Shown here one piece after another: positions 11,801-18,968 of a DNA stretch of 32,190 nucleotides. The DNA is taken from the IMG/VR virus record IMGVR_UViG_3300034060_001083, positions 1 through 32,190 of that record. The stretch is one strand, 5' to 3'. Made by a program: the position numbers and the translations under genes. How positions within the stretch are numbered: the stretch's first letter is position 1; each line of letters begins with the position of its first letter. The DNA comes from a virus. Under the pieces are notes generated by a model that searched no databases, was not told the DNA's origin, and saw nothing but the letters and a program-made list of their open reading frames with translations.

Positions 11801-12004
11801 TTAAATATTTTTTATTTTTTCGTAAAATAATATCAATCTATTGTAATAAGGAATGAAGCGTTTGTTTCCAGAATTTGCCTTCAGAATAGTTAAATGAGAA
11901 TCAATAAACTTTTGGCAATCTATAATATTTAAGTCGCTTTTAATTTTGATTGATTTAGGTATTTCAATCTTTTTAAGTTCCATTTCTAATTGATCCAATC
12001 TCAT
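11801..12004 (-). CDS. Small phage protein (DUF6965-like)
   Basis: The 67-residue protein has the pattern KFIDSHLTILKANSGNKRFIPYYNRLI, which resembles a family of short Bacteroidetes phage proteins (FLDSHxxxLxxN...PYYxRL; I associate it with DUF6965, from memory). The function is unknown. Its ATG directly follows the T tract of a hairpin terminator with no spacing. Expression thus depends on read-through or on hairpin refolding, an attenuation-like arrangement behind promoter 12094-12124. Confidence 0.7.
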   Translation of the reverse strand: MRLDQLEMELKKIEIPKSIKIKSDLNIIDCQKFIDSHLTILKANSGNKRFIPYYNRLILFYEKIKNI

Positions 12005-12042
12005 AAAACAAAAATAGCACTCTAAATTAATAAAGTGCTATT
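12005..12042 (-). terminator. Rho-independent terminator/attenuator abutting a start codon
   Basis: On the minus strand AATAGCACT (12042-12034) pairs with AGTGCTATT (12021-12013) around a 12-nt loop, followed by TTTGTTTT (12012-12005) and at once the ATG at 12004. It can end late transcripts coming from the lysis genes and also lies downstream of a promoter. Confidence 0.7.
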
Positions 12043-12093
12043 CGGAATCAAAAAAAAATCAAAAAGCTAATTGCTAGAAAAGTCGCTTCATGA

Positions 12094-12124
12094 CAAATGT
12101 AGTGTTTTTTATTTAATATCAAAA
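12094..12124 (-). promoter_or_regulatory. Bacteroidetes-type promoter for early genes
   Basis: Minus strand: -33 TTTTG (12124-12120, overlapping the endolysin stop), an 18-nt spacer, then -7 TACATTTG (12101-12094). It lies at the late/early boundary; the transcript would have a leader of about 80 nt ending in the terminator hairpin at 12005-12042. Confidence 0.65.
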
Positions 12125-12667
12125 TTCATTTAATAAAACATAAGTTGTAAATCCATTCTTTTTAATCATGGGAATAAAAGTTTCAGAATAAAATTTAATG
12201 TCATTCATCACTTGACAACCTTCGGACCAACCTCCAATATTTTTTTTTACAACATTTAAAGTAAGATCATATGAACAAGCATGGATATTCATTCCAATAA
12301 TATTTGAAAAAGTTTCTGTTGTTGGATTAGTTTTTAAATCGTTTGTGAAATCTCTTTTATAGTTAATTCCTTTCACTTGTTTTAATGAAGGCATTTTTCC
12401 TCTATGTAATCCATATGAATAAGAATCATAATAAATTCCTTCCAACATTACAGCTGTTCCCTTATTTCCTTTGTTAGTAGTTCCAGAAGTTACAGAAATA
12501 AATTCTATTCCTTTAAAGAAATAAAACTTATCATCATAAACATCATTTGCATCTTCATTTGATCTTATTCCAACAATCCAGAAATTAGAGGGGAAATGTT
12601 TGAATCCTTTTAATTCTTTGACTTGATTTAATATTTGTTGATCGGTGTATTTTTTAACGTTGCTCAT
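12119..12667 (-). CDS. Putative endolysin with YkuD (L,D-transpeptidase-like) motif
   Basis: The 182-residue protein has H129 (GMNIHAC) followed 19 residues later by S148-E-G-C151-Q, in GGWSEGCQVM. This matches the YkuD-type spacing H-x(14-18)-[ST]-x-G-C with a catalytic Cys, although the usual His before GC is Glu. YkuD-fold enzymes act on peptidoglycan peptides. There is no signal peptide, so it would need a holin. Membrane proteins are encoded immediately upstream (12654-13295), forming a lysis cassette at the end of the late operon. A fold check would be needed; the alternative is a virion-associated peptidase. Confidence 0.65.
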   Translation of the reverse strand: MSNVKKYTDQQILNQVKELKGFKHFPSNFWIVGIRSNEDANDVYDDKFYFFKGIEFISVTSGTTNKGNKGTAVMLEGIYYDSYSYGLHRGKMPSLKQVKGINYKRDFTNDLKTNPTTETFSNIIGMNIHACSYDLTLNVVKKNIGGWSEGCQVMNDIKFYSETFIPMIKKNGFTTYVLLNEF

Positions 12668-12737
12668 CTATATCAATTTTTGAAAGTATAAATATAACAA
12701 TTAAACATCCAAGAAAAAAAAGAGCTAAATCAATCAT
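12654..12737 (-). CDS. 27-residue membrane peptide overlapping the lysis genes
   Basis: ATG 12737 to TAA 12656-12654 encodes MIDLALFFLGCLIVIFILSK plus DIDEQR: a short acidic N-terminus, one membrane helix and a polar tail. It overlaps the upstream stop by 8 nt and the endolysin start by 14 nt, bridging the only gap in the lysis cassette. It could be a tiny holin or a regulator of lysis timing. The evidence is position and hydrophobicity only. Confidence 0.5.
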   Translation of the reverse strand: MIDLALFFLGCLIVIFILSKIDIDEQR

Positions 12738-12936
12738 TTGTAACAATTGCATGATTTGCAATTTCTCTTAAAAGAAGTCCTTCAGCAATTCCAACAACTT
12801 CTTTGAGTATTGGATATGGAGTTAATATGTTTGAATTATTTACAGCCACCAGGAGAGTCAAAGCGATTGTTTTTAATTGTCCTTTTCTTCTATTCTTTTT
12901 TGAAGATACTGCCAGAACTTTATCTATTAATTTCAT
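12730..12936 (-). CDS. Putative holin or membrane-associated lysis protein
   Basis: The 68-residue protein has a basic N-terminus (KVLAVSSKKNRRKGQLK) and two moderately hydrophobic stretches (TIALTLLVAV, 23-32, and ILKEVVGIAEGLLLREI, 43-59). The size, charge and location next to the endolysin fit a small holin-like protein, but the segments are short for two clear membrane helices. It sits 2 nt after the anchored coiled-coil gene. Confidence 0.6.
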   Translation of the reverse strand: MKLIDKVLAVSSKKNRRKGQLKTIALTLLVAVNNSNILTPYPILKEVVGIAEGLLLREIANHAIVTND

Positions 12937-12938
12937 AG

Positions 12939-13295
12939 TTATAAATTTATATTATTTTTTTTTAATTCCTTTAAAAGATCAACAAAGGCAGTAGCATTCA
13001 TGTTAATAGTTCTTTCAGCATGGCGAACAGCACTCTTTAATTCCTCAATGTTTTGATTCTGTTGTGTAAACTTCAGATCGATTATCTTTTCCAGATTATC
13101 AAATTTAGTATCGTGGGCTTGTTCTAATGCACTTACTTTGCTTTTTAAAACACTTACTTCATCATGAAATTTAATTGTTTTAGAATTGACATTATTATTC
13201 AAATCCTTTAACTGTTTTACTAAATCTCTTACAAAGTAACCTATTATAGCAACAACTAATCCAATTACTAATTTTATATAATCTTCTGCATTCAT
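12939..13295 (-). CDS. Membrane-anchored coiled-coil protein of the lysis module
   Basis: The 118-residue protein has one N-terminal membrane segment (6-22, YIKLVIGLVVAIIGYFV) followed by a long coiled coil (25-105, heptads in VSVLKSKVSALEQAH and FDNLEKIIDLKF). This is the form of phage spanin-like or holin-accessory (XhlA-like) proteins. It comes first in the lysis cassette, after terminator 13322-13356 and a TACATTTG box, so the lysis genes may have their own transcript. Confidence 0.65.
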   Translation of the reverse strand: MNAEDYIKLVIGLVVAIIGYFVRDLVKQLKDLNNNVNSKTIKFHDEVSVLKSKVSALEQAHDTKFDNLEKIIDLKFTQQNQNIEELKSAVRHAERTINMNATAFVDLLKELKKNNINL

Positions 13296-13314
13296 CCTTT
13301 AATCGCTTATTGAA

Positions 13315-13322
13315 CAAATGTA
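13315..13322 (-). promoter_or_regulatory. Promoter -7 box TACATTTG for lysis genes
   Basis: A minus-strand TACATTTG lies 19 nt upstream of the ATG at 13295 and directly after the terminator T tract. The -33 element is unclear. Confidence 0.45.
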
Positions 13323-13356
13323 AACAAAAAGCCAAACAGATTAATGCTTGGCTTTT
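13322..13356 (-). terminator. Rho-independent terminator after the fibre module
   Basis: Minus strand: AAAAGCCAA (13356-13348) pairs with TTGGCTTTT (13335-13327) around a 12-nt loop, followed by TGTTT. It lies 6 nt beyond the stop of the 13362-13655 gene and separates the fibre from the lysis genes. Confidence 0.75.
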
Positions 13357-13361
13357 GTCAG

Positions 13362-13655
13362 TTAGATTAAAGATTCTATTAATAAAATAAAATTATCAAA
13401 ATCTGTTTTTTGTTGTTCTGTCATTTCTGAATAAATAAACTCTCCAAATTCAGCAGTTGCTTCTAAAGCATTTAATTCAAAAAATTTAATAACTCTTTTA
13501 ATAGGTTGTGTTAAGTTAAATGTTAACATTTTACAACCATCTAAATACGTTAAATCTAAACCATCTAATGTATCTAAATTTAAAGAATTTATTAATTTAA
13601 AATTTTCATCATAAATTAATATATCTTTTCCTATAACATCAATTTTTTCCATCAT
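13362..13655 (-). CDS. Small protein following the tail fibre, possible fibre accessory
   Basis: The 97-residue acidic protein starts MMEKIDVIGKDILIYDENFK and contains LDGLDLTYLDGCKMLTFNL and a C-terminal helix (TEQQKTDFDNFILLIESLI). It shares one base with the fibre gene stop (TAATG), so translation is coupled. Genes in this position often encode fibre chaperones or attachment factors; no motif proves it. Confidence 0.7.
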   Translation of the reverse strand: MMEKIDVIGKDILIYDENFKLINSLNLDTLDGLDLTYLDGCKMLTFNLTQPIKRVIKFFELNALEATAEFGEFIYSEMTEQQKTDFDNFILLIESLI

Positions 13656-15868
13656 TATATTAATATATTACCGTAAGTATCTTGAGTATTAACCATTGTT
13701 TGTGTAATATTTGCATTTACTGGGGTGGTTGCTATTACATAAGTATTTTGAGCGTATTTAGTTGAAATTACTGATGCACTATATATACAATTAGCAGCAG
13801 TAGATCCAGCTGCTAAATAACCTTTAATAACTGTATTTCCAAATGAACCAATCTGTAAAGCATGACCAGCTGCGTTATTATAATATGAAATCGCTTTAGG
13901 AGTTACAACACCAAGGTTATTTGGTGTGAAATTACAAAAAATCCCTACATTTCCATAAGATACACCAGTGCAATTAATACATCCAGCTTGACTATCATTA
14001 CCATTTTCAATTGTTAGCCCTATGTTTGACATCGATACACCAGTGCAATCAATAGCCCTAGAACCATAAGAATAAAAACCAACATTTGAAGAACTATAAC
14101 CAGAACATTTTTCTAAAATATTTCCATTACCTTGACCAGAAAAGCCTCTACCTGATGTTGAAACACCTACACAGTTAATAGCAGCACCACCTGATCTAAA
14201 ACCAATAGTGCCAACTGATTTGCCACTACAATTAGTTGCAATTGCAGTAGCACCATCATTAAAAAAACCACCCCCGAAATTTCCAGTTACTGTTCCACTA
14301 CAATTAGTTGAAATACCACTATTATAAAATGAGTATTGGTATAAATTAAAACCTAAACCATGACAATTTACAGAAGTTCCACTTGAATAGATTGAATAAT
14401 GGTAATCTGCAGAATTAGTTTCTCCGTATACATTTTTCAATATACCATTAGAATAAACACCATGATAATTTGTTGTTGTTACACCATTGAAACCATTTAA
14501 TTCAGCAGCTGCATTGGTTATTAATATTGAAACACCACAAGAACTAGAACACAATGCATTACCAGTTATTTTAGATGCACCACTTAATAAAATAGCTGCC
14601 GTATTTGATGTTGATGCAGTTCCTCCAGTTCTTTTAAAGATAATATTTGAAACATCACAAGTACAAGCAACTGCATTATCAGTAATAGTTGATGATGTAC
14701 TTGCTTGTGTTAAAGTATATGTATGACCATTTCCTTGGATATTAACACCATTCTTTAATATTAATGAAACATCAGTGGTTTCTACTATATCTGCAAATAG
14801 TTCTATTGTTTGTCCACTTGTTGCAGCAACTCTCGCTAATGCGTAAGTTGTATAATATGTATAAATTCCACTTGAATTTGCAATACCCCAAACACCACCA
14901 GAAGAAGGGTTTTGCCATGATCCATCTCCACGAAGAAATGTTGTTGAATTTGCTGTTCCACTTCCCATTCTTGCTGTTCCAATAGTACCAGAAGAAATAT
15001 TTGAAGCGTTTGTTGTATCAACGTTTACCACATTTCCAAGTCCAACTGCTGCTTTATCTAATGTTTGCCATGATTTATCACCTCTCCAGTATTGAGCTGT
15101 TGTTCCTGCTGTAATTGTGTTTTCTTTTGTTGCTAATTGTACAGTTGTTGCATAATTAGTCAATTGAGCATCAACAAGATCAACAACATCTGAAGTGATT
15201 TTATCTGCAACTGCTTCTGTTGTTGGAAAAGTAATATTATCAATTACTGAAAAATCAATTACTTTATTTGCTGTTGCTTCAGCTCCTAATGATTCAAGTG
15301 TTTGATCCCCAGAATTAATTCCAGATAATTGATTTAACTTTTGTTTATCCTCTGAAATAAGAAGTCCTGCTGTTGTTTCTGTTGCTCCTAATAAGGTAAC
15401 ATCACTTCCAGTTGAACTATTTATTTTTAAAGAAACATCTGTTTTTTCTGATAAAGAAAGATTAGTTGTTGAAGTTAATCCTGCATCAATGAAAGCACGA
15501 ATTTCTGAAGCTGTAACTTCATTCGTTCCACCTTCATCAAGAATTGTATCTGAATTTTTTCTATGAGCAAGTTCAGTTGGAAATACTTCAATCCAATACG
15601 ATTCATTTGTTCCTGGTGTTACATTTACAGAAGGAACAGCATTCACGAATTTCCAAAGCCTTCCATCATAAGTTACATAATTAATTACTGCATCATCATA
15701 TTCAGTTGAAATATCGTATGCAATAACTCCATTTGTTAGGCATAAAGCAACTAGATCATCATAAATATTGATCATGTTGCTATCAAAGTCGGCATTGTCT
15801 AAAAAATCATCCTTGTTTACTAATGGTGGATAATCTGTTTGCCTTAAAATTAAATTGTCTGTATTCAT
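13655..15868 (-). CDS. Tail fibre/receptor-binding protein with Cys-rich beta-helix
   Basis: The 737-residue protein has an N-terminal virion-attachment part (1-110, with YVTYDGRLWKFVNAVPSVNV and PGTNESYWIEVF). A stalk follows with motifs common in fibres (TAGTTAQYWRGDKSWQTLDK, AAVGLGNVVNVDTT, SSGTIGTARMGSG, TTFLRGDGSWQN). From about residue 350 a pectin-lyase-like right-handed beta-helix follows, with at least seven coils marked by NC[SHTV]G-type turns about 19-25 residues apart. Helix fibres bind or cleave surface glycans. It lies after the head genes and its small downstream partner overlaps its stop. No catalytic residues can be assigned. Confidence 0.85.
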   Translation of the reverse strand: MNTDNLILRQTDYPPLVNKDDFLDNADFDSNMINIYDDLVALCLTNGVIAYDISTEYDDAVINYVTYDGRLWKFVNAVPSVNVTPGTNESYWIEVFPTELAHRKNSDTILDEGGTNEVTASEIRAFIDAGLTSTTNLSLSEKTDVSLKINSSTGSDVTLLGATETTAGLLISEDKQKLNQLSGINSGDQTLESLGAEATANKVIDFSVIDNITFPTTEAVADKITSDVVDLVDAQLTNYATTVQLATKENTITAGTTAQYWRGDKSWQTLDKAAVGLGNVVNVDTTNASNISSGTIGTARMGSGTANSTTFLRGDGSWQNPSSGGVWGIANSSGIYTYYTTYALARVAATSGQTIELFADIVETTDVSLILKNGVNIQGNGHTYTLTQASTSSTITDNAVACTCDVSNIIFKRTGGTASTSNTAAILLSGASKITGNALCSSSCGVSILITNAAAELNGFNGVTTTNYHGVYSNGILKNVYGETNSADYHYSIYSSGTSVNCHGLGFNLYQYSFYNSGISTNCSGTVTGNFGGGFFNDGATAIATNCSGKSVGTIGFRSGGAAINCVGVSTSGRGFSGQGNGNILEKCSGYSSSNVGFYSYGSRAIDCTGVSMSNIGLTIENGNDSQAGCINCTGVSYGNVGIFCNFTPNNLGVVTPKAISYYNNAAGHALQIGSFGNTVIKGYLAAGSTAANCIYSASVISTKYAQNTYVIATTPVNANITQTMVNTQDTYGNILI

Positions 15869-15870
15869 TT

Positions 15871-16401
15871 TTATACTTGTCTAAATTTTACACCACTTCT
15901 ATACTTTTGTTCTTGTCCTTTTAACTTTCTCCATAATGGAAAATCTGAAGAATGCCAGTTTAAATATTTTTCAACTCTTTCTTCAAATACAGTTGCTGAA
16001 CTTCTCGCTTGTTGGATTAGTCTTGACATTGTTTTTTCGTCTGCTTTCTCGCTGTATTGATTTGTTTTTGATACAATACCATAAGGAGTTGAAGTAACGT
16101 TCGTATGAGAAAGAAAACGTGCATAAGAATGATGAATTAAAATTGCTTTCAATCCTTCATGCTTATATCTGTAACCTCCGTATTCGTATTCTTGACCTTC
16201 CCATAAATCATAATACTTAACCAAACTTGGAGAAGCAAAATAATCATCTATAAAGTCAAGATAAAAAGATTCTCCCATGAAGGCACGTAAATCAAAATCT
16301 TGTGCTTCAAGAATAAAAGGATCAAGTTCTTTTAAAGTATTGATATTTGAAGAAATACTTTTGTACTGCTTAATATCATTTATGCTAATCATTGTTTCCA
16401 T
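15871..16401 (-). CDS. Head-tail adaptor-like protein (DUF6712-like)
   Basis: The 176-residue helical protein resembles DUF6712 proteins of Bacteroidetes phages, which look like head-tail connectors: MISINDIKQYKSISSNIN, DLRAFMGESFYLDFI, the Tyr/Gly-rich GQEYEYGGYRYKHEGLK and a C-terminal WHSSDFPLWRKLKGQ. The N-terminal METMIS offers two starts. It overlaps the portal stop (TAATG), as adaptor genes usually do. It would sit at the portal vertex joining head and tail. Confidence 0.72.
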   Translation of the reverse strand: METMISINDIKQYKSISSNINTLKELDPFILEAQDFDLRAFMGESFYLDFIDDYFASPSLVKYYDLWEGQEYEYGGYRYKHEGLKAILIHHSYARFLSHTNVTSTPYGIVSKTNQYSEKADEKTMSRLIQQARSSATVFEERVEKYLNWHSSDFPLWRKLKGQEQKYRSGVKFRQV

Positions 16402-17747
16402 TATAATCCTAACATTTGATTTGATTGTGCTTCTGTAAGTCCAAATAATACCATCATTGAACCTTTCTTCTGTTCGTTTGTTAAAAGTGGATCAGAAAGC
16501 AAAGAAGTCAATGCCTGTGTTCCACCAACTCCAAGAGTTACTGCAAGTAAAGTTGTATCAGATTTTAAATCATCTGCAGGAGCATCACCATTACTTTCAC
16601 GAATTTCATTTTTAGTGTAATATTGGAAATAATCTGGTTCAATTGCTTTACGATATTTCAATGGTAAAATTGAATAATCATCTGAAGGACAAATATTGTA
16701 ATAAAATTTACTGAATATTTCTTTTAATATTTCTTCAATTACTAAACGATCATCATATGTGATTGTATTGTAATGATCCGAAGCATCTGAAATTTCTTTA
16801 CTTGTTCCAAGACTTCCTGCAGTTCTTAATAATAAAACTGGAGGGATCAAAAAGTTTTTAATAATTGAATCCCTTGAACTGTTTTCTGTATATTCATAAA
16901 GTTTATCGTAATTCTGAATGTCAACTTTTTTCAATTCAATTTGTTCATCATTATTTTCCCTTTCCAATACAAGTAATGTTCCTGCTCCATCACCACCTTG
17001 AAACCTTCTTAAATTTTCATCAAATTCTTCTGCATCATCTTCCGATTCAGATTTTCCAACTATCAATAAATGTGAAGCAAGAAAGTTTTTTGAAGCTGTA
17101 TTGTTTTTAAAGAATTTCAATTGTCCTTCAGTCATCATATCTTCAAGAACAGAATCATAAGGAGCAAGTGGATATTCTAAACCCTCTGGAGTCCAATAAA
17201 GAATTTGACCTTTATAGTTTTCCCACCCTCCTGCTTCTTCAACTTCTTGTAAAACGTTTGAAGGATTGTAAATATTTATAAAATCAACTTTCTTTTTATC
17301 AATACTTTTTTTCTTAACCTTTCCCCAATCATCATAGACTGCAATTTTTCCTGAATTATCAACATCATCTTGAGGAACTAATCTACAATACTCAAAAGGA
17401 ACAATTGAAGCTTCAGTAATTTGAAGTAATCCATTATAATTCACATGAAGAACAATCGATTGATACTTTCCTTTACTGTAAGTCATTTTTCTTATCAGTT
17501 TATCAACTGTAAGTCCTTTTGAATTTACTTTTGATTTGTAGAAAATTTCATCTTTTGCACCACCACCCATTACATATTTTGAATACATACGTAGGCAAGT
17601 AACTGCTGTTCCAGAATTGTTTACAATATCATTGATCCTTTGAGGGTAAAGATTATCAAAATCATAATTGATAATACCAAGCGATTTATTGTCTACTGCT
17701 GTAATTCTTTTTTCTACCTTGTCGGCTGTCGCTTTTACCTTTGCCAT
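16401..17747 (-). CDS. Portal protein
   Basis: The 448-residue protein has portal features: the N-terminal LGIINYDFDNLYPQRINDIV and TAVTCLRMYSKYVMGGG (first helices of the clip/stem family), a central beta-region with IVPFEYCRLVPQDD, a long-helix region (SRDSIIKNFLIPPVLLLRTAG) and the conserved IEEILKEIFSKFY with a C-terminal YYTKNEIRESNG. The portal forms the dodecameric DNA entry ring. In phages of this type the helix with NFLIPPxLL is diagnostic. The gene stands between a lysine-tailed protein and the adaptor, downstream of the capsid gene rather than upstream. Confidence 0.85.
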   Translation of the reverse strand: MAKVKATADKVEKRITAVDNKSLGIINYDFDNLYPQRINDIVNNSGTAVTCLRMYSKYVMGGGAKDEIFYKSKVNSKGLTVDKLIRKMTYSKGKYQSIVLHVNYNGLLQITEASIVPFEYCRLVPQDDVDNSGKIAVYDDWGKVKKKSIDKKKVDFINIYNPSNVLQEVEEAGGWENYKGQILYWTPEGLEYPLAPYDSVLEDMMTEGQLKFFKNNTASKNFLASHLLIVGKSESEDDAEEFDENLRRFQGGDGAGTLLVLERENNDEQIELKKVDIQNYDKLYEYTENSSRDSIIKNFLIPPVLLLRTAGSLGTSKEISDASDHYNTITYDDRLVIEEILKEIFSKFYYNICPSDDYSILPLKYRKAIEPDYFQYYTKNEIRESNGDAPADDLKSDTTLLAVTLGVGGTQALTSLLSDPLLTNEQKKGSMMVLFGLTEAQSNQMLGL

Positions 17748-17750
17748 TTA

Positions 17751-18281
17751 TTAAGATTTTTTTGCTGTTGGCTTTCTTTTCTTTACTAATGTAGTGCTTT
17801 CTTTTACATCTTCAACTGCATCTTTTATTTCAGATACAATTTCCTTTACTTCAGAAACAATTTCTTTTGCTTTACGTACAACTCTAACACCTTTTTTAAT
17901 TATTTGTTCCCAATTGTCTGGAACTTTATCAAAGAATTTAATCAATGCAGGATTACTTCTTAAAGCTTCGATTAATTGTTCATCACTTGAATGTTCAGAA
18001 ATAATATCATTTCCATAACTTTGAATCACTTTACCTTTTTGTAAGTGAAATTGTTTGTTTGCCTTTTCCATAGCTTTTTGTTTTGTATTATCTAATTTTA
18101 ACATAAAAAATAAATCTTCAACGCATTCACATTTTAAGGCTTTGTTTAATGGAATGCCAGTTAATAATCTGTTTAATTTACTTGCCTCAATAAATTCAAT
18201 TGAATCGTGTTTTGTTCTCCATAAATGCTTTGTGCATTCATAACTTTTTACTCTGTCGATTAATTCTTCTAATTCACTCAT
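17751..18281 (-). CDS. Hypothetical head-region protein with basic tail
   Basis: The 176-residue protein has an N-terminal segment with Cys residues (YECTKHLW, ALKCECVEDLFFMLKLDN) and a helical C-terminal region with a repeated EIVSEVKEIVSEIKDAVEDV heptad pattern and a KKRKPTAKKS tail. The basic end could contact DNA. It lies between the portal and the terminator at 18288-18315. The function is not recognised; a neck or internal head protein is possible. Confidence 0.7.
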   Translation of the reverse strand: MSELEELIDRVKSYECTKHLWRTKHDSIEFIEASKLNRLLTGIPLNKALKCECVEDLFFMLKLDNTKQKAMEKANKQFHLQKGKVIQSYGNDIISEHSSDEQLIEALRSNPALIKFFDKVPDNWEQIIKKGVRVVRKAKEIVSEVKEIVSEIKDAVEDVKESTTLVKKRKPTAKKS

Positions 18282-18287
18282 AATAAA

Positions 18288-18315
18288 AAAGGGAAAACAT
18301 TTATGCTTTCCCTTT
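18288..18315 (-). terminator. Rho-independent terminator between structural genes
   Basis: Minus strand: AAAGGGAAA (18315-18307) pairs with TTTCCCTTT (18296-18288) around a 10-nt loop, followed by a T-rich stretch (TTTATT). It would cut the level of the downstream portal transcript relative to the capsid genes. Confidence 0.75.
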
Positions 18316-18338
18316 CAAAATTAATGATTTATTTTGAA

Positions 18339-18911
18339 TTATAACAATCCATCAACTACTGCTTTCGATAAAGCATAAGAAGTAATAAATAATGAATTTG
18401 GTAAACGTGGTTCTTTGTTCACATCTGTAAAGAAAGTGAAATCAAATGCACCTTGTGTATCTGCATTATTTGGATCGCGTTCAATAACTGTCATTTCAAG
18501 TCCAGTTGTTAAACCATAAACCTCAAATGCAGATTCTCCTGCTGTACCTCTGAAATAGTTTTCAGTAATCACAATGAATTTTCCGTCTTTCATTGCATTC
18601 AATTGAGCTTTTGTTGCAGGTGAAATATCAAAACCTTTCATCATTACTGTATGATCAAACATTTTATTAAATCCAACTTTAACCATTGAAGCTTTTGGTG
18701 CAATAGAGTTGTTTTTACCATCGATTTGGTAAGCAACTGCACCAGAAACAAGAACGATATCTTCAATCACTTCTGTATTTGTTCCATTGTAAACAACTGA
18801 AGCAACATCCTCAAAGTTTATTACAACTGCTCTATCTCTTGTTCCACCTTGTAATGGATTAGTACAACTTTTTGAAATGTTAGCACTAATCTCTCCACAT
18901 ACTGTTGACAT
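18339..18911 (-). CDS. Second abundant structural protein, candidate tail tube or capsid decoration
   Basis: The 190-residue, beta-rich protein (RDRAVVINFEDVASVVYNG, AYQIDGKNNSIAPKASMVKV, GKFIVITENYF, YGLTTGLEMTVIERDP) has an N-terminal SANISKSCTNPLQGGT. It has its own flanking terminators, like the capsid gene. Size and composition fit a tail-tube or decoration protein; terminators on both sides suggest production in large amounts. No family is identified. Confidence 0.65.
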   Translation of the reverse strand: MSTVCGEISANISKSCTNPLQGGTRDRAVVINFEDVASVVYNGTNTEVIEDIVLVSGAVAYQIDGKNNSIAPKASMVKVGFNKMFDHTVMMKGFDISPATKAQLNAMKDGKFIVITENYFRGTAGESAFEVYGLTTGLEMTVIERDPNNADTQGAFDFTFFTDVNKEPRLPNSLFITSYALSKAVVDGLL

Positions 18912-18939
18912 ATTTTTTAAATTTTAATAGTGAAAAAAT

Positions 18940-18962
18940 AGGGGAGTTTTTTATGCTCCCCT
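18940..18962 (-). terminator. Rho-independent terminator after the capsid gene
   Basis: Minus strand: AGGGGAG (18962-18956) pairs with CTCCCCT (18946-18940) around a 9-nt A-rich loop, followed by ATTTTTTC. This is the most GC-rich stem in the window, 6 nt after the capsid stop. Confidence 0.8.
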
Positions 18963-18968
18963 TTTAAA

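Noticed and set aside
14487-15021. Open frames opposite and overlapping the fibre gene
   Set aside because: They are low-complexity shadows of the 737-residue fibre protein, which has continuous domain structure in the minus frame.
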